Part shown: positions 60,563 to 64,000 of the stretch, one piece after another | How the letters are laid out: each line of letters starts with the position of its first letter | How positions within the stretch are numbered: position 1 is the stretch's first letter | NCBI GenBank assembly: GCA_963816785.1 | Contig: CAWFLL010000002.1 | Span: forward strand, 682,001-746,000 | Reading direction: 5' to 3' | Source of the DNA: VRUE01 sp963816785 | GTDB taxonomy: Bacteria; Actinomycetota; Thermoleophilia; Solirubrobacterales; 70-9 | Length of the DNA: 64,000 bases | Program-made: the position numbers and the translations under genes | Notes under the pieces: model-generated | What the model was told of the DNA's origin: nothing | The model's database searches: none | What the model saw: only the letters and a program-made list of their open reading frames with translations

Positions 60563-60828
60563 CCGCCCGCCACCGCCGGGAGGATCGTCACCTCGTCGCC
60601 CTCGTTGATCGGGGTCTGGAGCCCGTCCTGGAAGCGGATGTCCTCGCCGCTGACGAAGACGTTGACGAAGCGGCGCAGGTCGCCGTCCTGGGTGATCCGA
60701 TCGCGCAGGTCTCCGTGGGCGTCGAAGACGGCGTCGAGCACCTCGCCCACGGTCGTGCCGGAAACCTCGACCTCGGCCTCCCCCCCGGTCGCGGCGCGAA
60801 GCTGGGTCGGGATCTTCACTGTGACCAC
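60559..60828 (-). CDS. ThiS/MoaD-like sulfur carrier protein
   Basis: 89 residues, beta-grasp fold. VTVKIPTQLRAATGGEAEVE, NVFVSGEDIRFQDGL, and INEGDEVTILPAVAGG ending in Gly-Gly, the site of adenylation and thiocarboxylation. It resembles CysO/MoaD. The GTG start overlaps the threonine-synthase-like stop by one base (TAGTG), so the two are translated together. I infer it donates sulfur to the enzyme encoded by the preceding gene. No activating MoeB-type enzyme is in this window. Confidence 0.88.
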   Translation of the reverse strand: MVTVKIPTQLRAATGGEAEVEVSGTTVGEVLDAVFDAHGDLRDRITQDGDLRRFVNVFVSGEDIRFQDGLQTPINEGDEVTILPAVAGG

Positions 60829-62063
60829 TAGACGGTTACCTCCTGCTGCTCGAACTCGGACTCGAAGCTCTCGAGGTCGGGGTCGATCTCGTGCATCTGG
60901 AACCTATCGCGAGTTGCGTCGAGCGTCTTCAACCCCTCGCCGGTGATGTAGATGACGACCCGCTCCCCGGCGCCGATATCACCGCGCTCGGCGAGTTTCG
61001 CCAGAGCGCCGATCGTGACCCCGCCCGCCGTCTCGGTGAAGATCCCGGTCGTCTCCGCCAGCAGGCGGATCCCGTCGCGGATCTTGTCGTCGTCCACCGA
61101 GTCGATCGTGCCATCGGTGCGGCGTGCCTGCTCCAGCGCGTAGGGCCCGTCGGCCGGATCGCCGATCGCCAGGCTCTTGGCGATCGTCTCGGGCTTCTGC
61201 GGCTTGCACACGTCCCAGCCTTCGTCGAACGCGGTCGCGACCGGGCTGCAGCCCTGCGCCTGGGCGCCGTTGAAGACCGGCTGGGAACCTTCGACCAGGC
61301 CGAGGTCGAGCCACTCCTGGAAGCCGCGGCCGAGCTTGGTGAAGAGCGAGCCGGAGGCGATCGGGCAGACGACGCGGTCCGGAAGCTCCCAGCCGAGCTG
61401 CTCGGCGGTCTCGTAGGCGAGGGTCTTCGAGCCCTCCGAGTAGTAGGGGCGGAGGTTGACGTTGACGAAGGCCCAGGGCCGGGTTTCGGCGAGCTGGGTG
61501 CAGAGCCGGTTGACGTCGTCGTAGTTGCCGCGGACGCCGACCAGGTTGGTCCCGTAGACGCCGGTCGCGAGCAGCTTCTGCTCCTCGAGGTTGGCGGGGA
61601 CGAAGACATAGGACTCGAGCCCCGCCGCGGCGGCGTGGGCGGCGACGGCGTTGGCGAGGTTTCCGGTCGAGGCGCAGGCGACGGTCCGGAAGCCCAGCTC
61701 CCTCGCCTTGGCGACGGCGACCGCGACGACCCGGTCCTTGAAGGAGTGGGTCGGGTTGGCGGCGTCGTTCTTGACCCACAGCTCGGCCTCCAGGCCGAGC
61801 CGCTCGGCGAGTCGGTCGGCGCGCAGCAGCGGCGTCAGGCCCGGCTCCAGCGGATCCCCGGGGCGGCCGACGAAGGGGAGGAAGTCCGCGTAGCGCCAGA
61901 TTCCCTGCGAGCCGGCCTGGATCCGCCGCTTCGCCTCGGCCGCGTCGAGGCCGGAGTGGTCATAGGAGACCTCCAGCGGGCCGAAACAGTTCTCACAGGC
62001 GAAGTGGGCAGCCAGCTCGTACGTCACTCCGCACTCTTTGCACTTCAAGCTCTCGATTGACAT
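60828..62063 (-). CDS. thrC: Threonine-synthase-like PLP enzyme under a SAM-I riboswitch
   Basis: 411 residues. An N-terminal zinc-ribbon-like pair (CKECG and CENCFGPL), then the PLP fold II core: NPTHSFKDRVVAVAVAKA (Schiff-base Lys), CASTGNLANAVAAHAA, VPANLEEQKLL, CPIASGSLFTKLGRGF, and a C-terminal TETAGGVTIGALAKL. Threonine synthase acts on O-phosphohomoserine. A SAM riboswitch upstream and a coupled sulfur carrier downstream suggest that this copy may instead make homocysteine. That is inference; threonine synthesis is the default call. Confidence 0.85.
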   Translation of the reverse strand: MSIESLKCKECGVTYELAAHFACENCFGPLEVSYDHSGLDAAEAKRRIQAGSQGIWRYADFLPFVGRPGDPLEPGLTPLLRADRLAERLGLEAELWVKNDAANPTHSFKDRVVAVAVAKARELGFRTVACASTGNLANAVAAHAAAAGLESYVFVPANLEEQKLLATGVYGTNLVGVRGNYDDVNRLCTQLAETRPWAFVNVNLRPYYSEGSKTLAYETAEQLGWELPDRVVCPIASGSLFTKLGRGFQEWLDLGLVEGSQPVFNGAQAQGCSPVATAFDEGWDVCKPQKPETIAKSLAIGDPADGPYALEQARRTDGTIDSVDDDKIRDGIRLLAETTGIFTETAGGVTIGALAKLAERGDIGAGERVVIYITGEGLKTLDATRDRFQMHEIDPDLESFESEFEQQEVTV

Positions 62064-62090
62064 CCGATCGTCCTTCTCTTCGCCATAAAC

Positions 62091-62252
62091 AAAAAACCTC
62101 CGCCTCGTGTGGGGCAGAGGTCCTGATCGGACATCCCCCACATCTTCCAGGCCCATGTCGGCCTGCTGGACTTGGCACCTCTCCTCGAACCGATGGTCCG
62201 AGGTGGTTGCCGGGGCTTCGATGGGCCAGTCCCTCCACCCCTCTAGATGTGG
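62091..62252 (-). promoter_or_regulatory. SAM-I riboswitch (S-box) with intrinsic terminator
   Basis: On the minus strand P1 is CCACATCT (62252-62245) / AGATGTGG (62145-62138). Inside it are AGGGACTGGCCCATCGAAGC, CCCGGCAACC and GGTGCCAAGTCCAGCAG, the conserved S-box cores. It is followed by terminator hairpin ACCTCTGCC/GGCGGAGGT and a run of six T (62121-62091), 28 bases before the thrC-like ATG. High SAM should end transcription. S-boxes control sulfur/methionine genes. Confidence 0.93.
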
Positions 62253-62302
62253 CGTATATGTGGGCCGAAGAGTACCAGGGAAGATTTCACCCGGTCCAAA
62301 TT

Positions 62303-62336
62303 AGGCATGGCGTTTAACCTTGTGCCAACCATGCCT
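62303..62336 (+). repeat. Hairpin in the corA leader
   Basis: AGGCATGG (62303-62310) and CCATGCCT (62329-62336) can pair around an 18-base loop. It lies in the leader of the CorA gene. It could be regulatory, but it is too short to be the M-box Mg2+ riboswitch. Confidence 0.35.
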
Positions 62337-62367
62337 GACGAGACCGCCGACAAGATGAGCCAGAGCG

Positions 62368-63369
62368 ATGCCGAACCTTCCAAAGCCAAGGCTGCGTCGT
62401 TCTGCGCGGCGCGGCGAGCTCATCCAGGCACAGGCTGAGCCGCAGACGCCGCGCGTCGAGCAGATCGACTCCTCGGAGCTGCGTTGGGTCAACATCGAGC
62501 GACCCGGCGCCCTCGAGCGCGGGTGGCTGGAGGAGAACTTCGACTTCCACGCGCTCGACCTGGAGGACGTCCTCTCCCGCAACCAGCGCCCGAAGATCGA
62601 CGTCTACGACGACTACCTGTTCATCGTCCTCCACCTCCCGGTCTTCGATCCCGCCGCGAGGCGCCTCGGCACGGGAGAGCTCGACCTCTTCGTCGGCCCC
62701 GGCTACCTGGTCACGATCCCGAACCAGCCCCTGCAGCCGGTCGAGTACCTGTTCGAGACCTGCCGCGTCAAGGAGGAGGTGCGCGAGCAGCTGTTCGGGC
62801 GCGGCTCCGGCTACCTCCTCTACCGGCTGGTCGACGACAGCTTCGACTACTGCTTCCCGATGCTGCGCAAGATCGGCAACAAGCTCGACGCGGCCGAGGA
62901 CGACATCTTCAAAGGCCGCTCGGAAGAGGTTGTCCGCGACATCTCCAACGTCAAGCAGGAGATCATCAACTTCCGCAAGGTGATCCGCCCGCAGCGGCCG
63001 GTGCTGCACGACCTCGAGCGGGTCAAGCAGCGCTACCTCGCCCCCGACCTCGACCTGGAGATCTACTTCGACGACATCGTCGATGCCCACGAGCGGATCT
63101 GGGACATGCTGGAGAACTACAAGGAGGTCGTGGAGGCGCTCGAGGAGACCAACGAGTCGGTGATCTCCCACCGCGTCAACGACATCCTCCGAGTCCTCAC
63201 CTCGATCAGCGTCATCGTCCTGCCGCTGACCCTGATCGCCAGCGTCTGGGGGATGAACGTCGGCGTGCCGGGAGAAGGCGATCAGTCCGACTTCTTCCTG
63301 ATCGTCGGCGCGATGCTGGTCATGCTCCTGGCAATGGTCGTGTACTTCCGCCGCCGCGGCTGGTTGTAA
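62368..63369 (+). CDS. corA: CorA-family magnesium/metal transporter
   Basis: 333 residues. A large cytoplasmic N-terminal domain with long helices (about 160-270), then two membrane helices at about 273-295 and 308-328, with the selectivity motif WGMNVGVPG between them. It is a pentameric divalent-cation channel, mainly Mg2+. The ATG giving MPNLPKPRLRRS is used; an upstream ATG at 62332 is in another frame. It is divergent from the riboswitch-led operon. Confidence 0.92.
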   Translation: MPNLPKPRLRRSARRGELIQAQAEPQTPRVEQIDSSELRWVNIERPGALERGWLEENFDFHALDLEDVLSRNQRPKIDVYDDYLFIVLHLPVFDPAARRLGTGELDLFVGPGYLVTIPNQPLQPVEYLFETCRVKEEVREQLFGRGSGYLLYRLVDDSFDYCFPMLRKIGNKLDAAEDDIFKGRSEEVVRDISNVKQEIINFRKVIRPQRPVLHDLERVKQRYLAPDLDLEIYFDDIVDAHERIWDMLENYKEVVEALEETNESVISHRVNDILRVLTSISVIVLPLTLIASVWGMNVGVPGEGDQSDFFLIVGAMLVMLLAMVVYFRRRGWL

Positions 63370-63409
63370 CAAGGCGCCGTCCGGGGGCGGCTTCCATAGG
63401 ATCCTTCGT

Positions 63410-63898
63410 GTGGCCAATTTTCGGATCTGGGCGCCCTGGCGCCTCGCTTACGTGAAGGGCGCGTCGAAGGACATCGAGGAGGACTGCATCTTCTGCGCCA
63501 AGCCGGGCGCGGATGACGATGAGGCGAACCTGATCGTCCACCGCGGCGATCGCTGCTTCGTGATCCTCAACCTCTTCCCCTACACGAACGGGCACCTGAT
63601 GGTGGCCCCCTACGAGCACATCGCCACCCTCCAGGAGCTTTCCGAGGAGACGGTCGCCGAGATGATGGCGCTGGCCCAGCGGGCGATGGTCCGGCTCGGG
63701 GAGGTGTACGACCCGCAGGGCTACAACGTCGGCTTCAATCAGGGACGCGCCGCCGGAGCCGGGGTCGAGCACCACATCCACCTTCACGTGGTCCCGCGCT
63801 GGGGCGGTGACACCAACTTCATGCCGGTGATCGCCGACACCAAGGTGATGCCCCAGACGCTCGAGCAGAGCTACGACGCATTGGCGGGGGCGTTTTGA
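63410..63898 (+). CDS. HIT-family nucleotide hydrolase/phosphorylase
   Basis: 162 residues, GTG start. CIFCAKPGADD (zinc-like Cys pair), LNLFPYTNGHLMVAPYEH, and the HIT triad HHIHLHVVPRW, followed by WGGDTNFMPVIADTKVMPQT, the actinobacterial AP4A-phosphorylase-like type. It cleaves diadenosine tetraphosphate or similar nucleotides. Its stop overlaps a TTG that opens a repeat-encoded frame (TTGA). Confidence 0.9.
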   Translation: MANFRIWAPWRLAYVKGASKDIEEDCIFCAKPGADDDEANLIVHRGDRCFVILNLFPYTNGHLMVAPYEHIATLQELSEETVAEMMALAQRAMVRLGEVYDPQGYNVGFNQGRAAGAGVEHHIHLHVVPRWGGDTNFMPVIADTKVMPQTLEQSYDALAGAF

Positions 63899-63998
63899 GG
63901 CCCAAGGTGTTCCCCGCCGCCCCCGAACGCGGGAGCAACCCCGAATCCATCTCTGATTCTTTTTCGGGGTTGCGGGAGCAGAGGAGGCGGCGTTGATG
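63895..63998 (+). repeat. Two-stem palindromic repeat, copy C, with a coupled micro-ORF ahead of the next gene
   Basis: Outer stem CGCCGCC (63915-63921) / GGCGGCG (63986-63992); inner 11-bp stem GCAACCCCGAA (63935-63945) / TTCGGGGTTGC (63963-63973); loop TCCATCTCTGATTCTTT. The TTG at 63895 opens 33 codons (MRPKVFPAAPERGSNPESIS...) ending TGA at 63996, which overlaps an ATG (TGATG) preceded by AGGAGG at 8 bases. That ATG is probably the start of the next gene, which lies outside the window. Confidence 0.8.
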
Positions 63999-64000
63999 TC

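Noticed and set aside
62253..62367. An M-box Mg2+ riboswitch ahead of corA
   Set aside because: The leader is too short and shows only one 8-bp hairpin; the conserved M-box elements are not seen.

Overview
The window is GC-rich, gene-dense bacterial chromosome. I read it as an uncultured or little-studied actinobacterium of the class Thermoleophilia (Solirubrobacterales-like). The basis is very high GC with many GTG/TTG starts, actinobacterial gene sets (mihF-gmk-rpoZ-coaBC, MurT/GatD, an IHF-like protein), and a secreted protein opening with KLTYANVMATVAVFIALGG, which I know as a recurrent Solirubrobacterales signature. I see no transposase, phage gene, CRISPR array or rRNA. One tRNA (Arg, CCG) and one SAM-I riboswitch are present. 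The only gene-free stretch near 300 bases (62064-62367) holds that riboswitch and the corA leader.

Layout. 1-3629: VKOR-like protein (partial), PRC-barrel-like protein, alpha/beta hydrolase, peroxiredoxin, cyclophilin, methyltransferase. 3660-7408: lipid kinase and the cell-wall amidation pair murT/gatD with a methyltransferase between them. 7443-14155: secreted RTX-like protein, dut, hflX, epimerase, MBL-fold hydrolase, cupredoxin-like lipoprotein. 14228-25773 (minus strand): dapL, dapF, miaA, miaB, recA, thpR, cinA, a RodZ-like protein and ftsK. 25918-28059: OmpR-type two-component pair. 28135-45477 (minus): RNase J, dapA, dapB, M16 peptidase, pnp, peroxiredoxin, rpsO, ribF, truB, nrnA, rbfA, infB, nusA, a short rimP, coaBC, rpoZ, gmk, mihF. 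45543-54717 (minus): pyrimidine operon pyrR-pyrB-pyrC-carA-carB-pyrKD, the last gene a PyrK-PyrD fusion. 54807-64000: hydrolase, rnz, tRNA-Arg, cupin, SRAP protein, then a riboswitch-led operon thrC-sulfur carrier-rfbF-rfbG, corA and a HIT protein. dapA, dapB, dapL and dapF together supply an aminotransferase-type diaminopimelate route for lysine and wall synthesis.

The most unusual signal is a family of short palindromic repeats sharing the core ATCTGRTTCTTC (or its complement). At least eleven copies occur in 64 kb. Each copy has its own self-complementary stem. They lie inside or between genes and nearly always leave an open frame: as micro-ORFs linked to both neighbours by start/stop overlaps (rpsO/peroxiredoxin, pyrR/pyrB, M16/dapB, HIT/next gene), as N-terminal extensions (VKOR, CinA, CarA, M16), or as in-frame inserts (NusA, FtsK, PyrK). 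Three copies share a two-stem architecture with covarying stems.

Other points: a SAM riboswitch drives a threonine-synthase-like enzyme coupled to a ThiS/MoaD-like sulfur carrier; DapF has both catalytic cysteines replaced by serine; MiaA lacks its middle domain; RimP lacks its C-terminal domain. Four genes (six sites) carry apparent +1 frameshifts that look like sequence insertions rather than decay.
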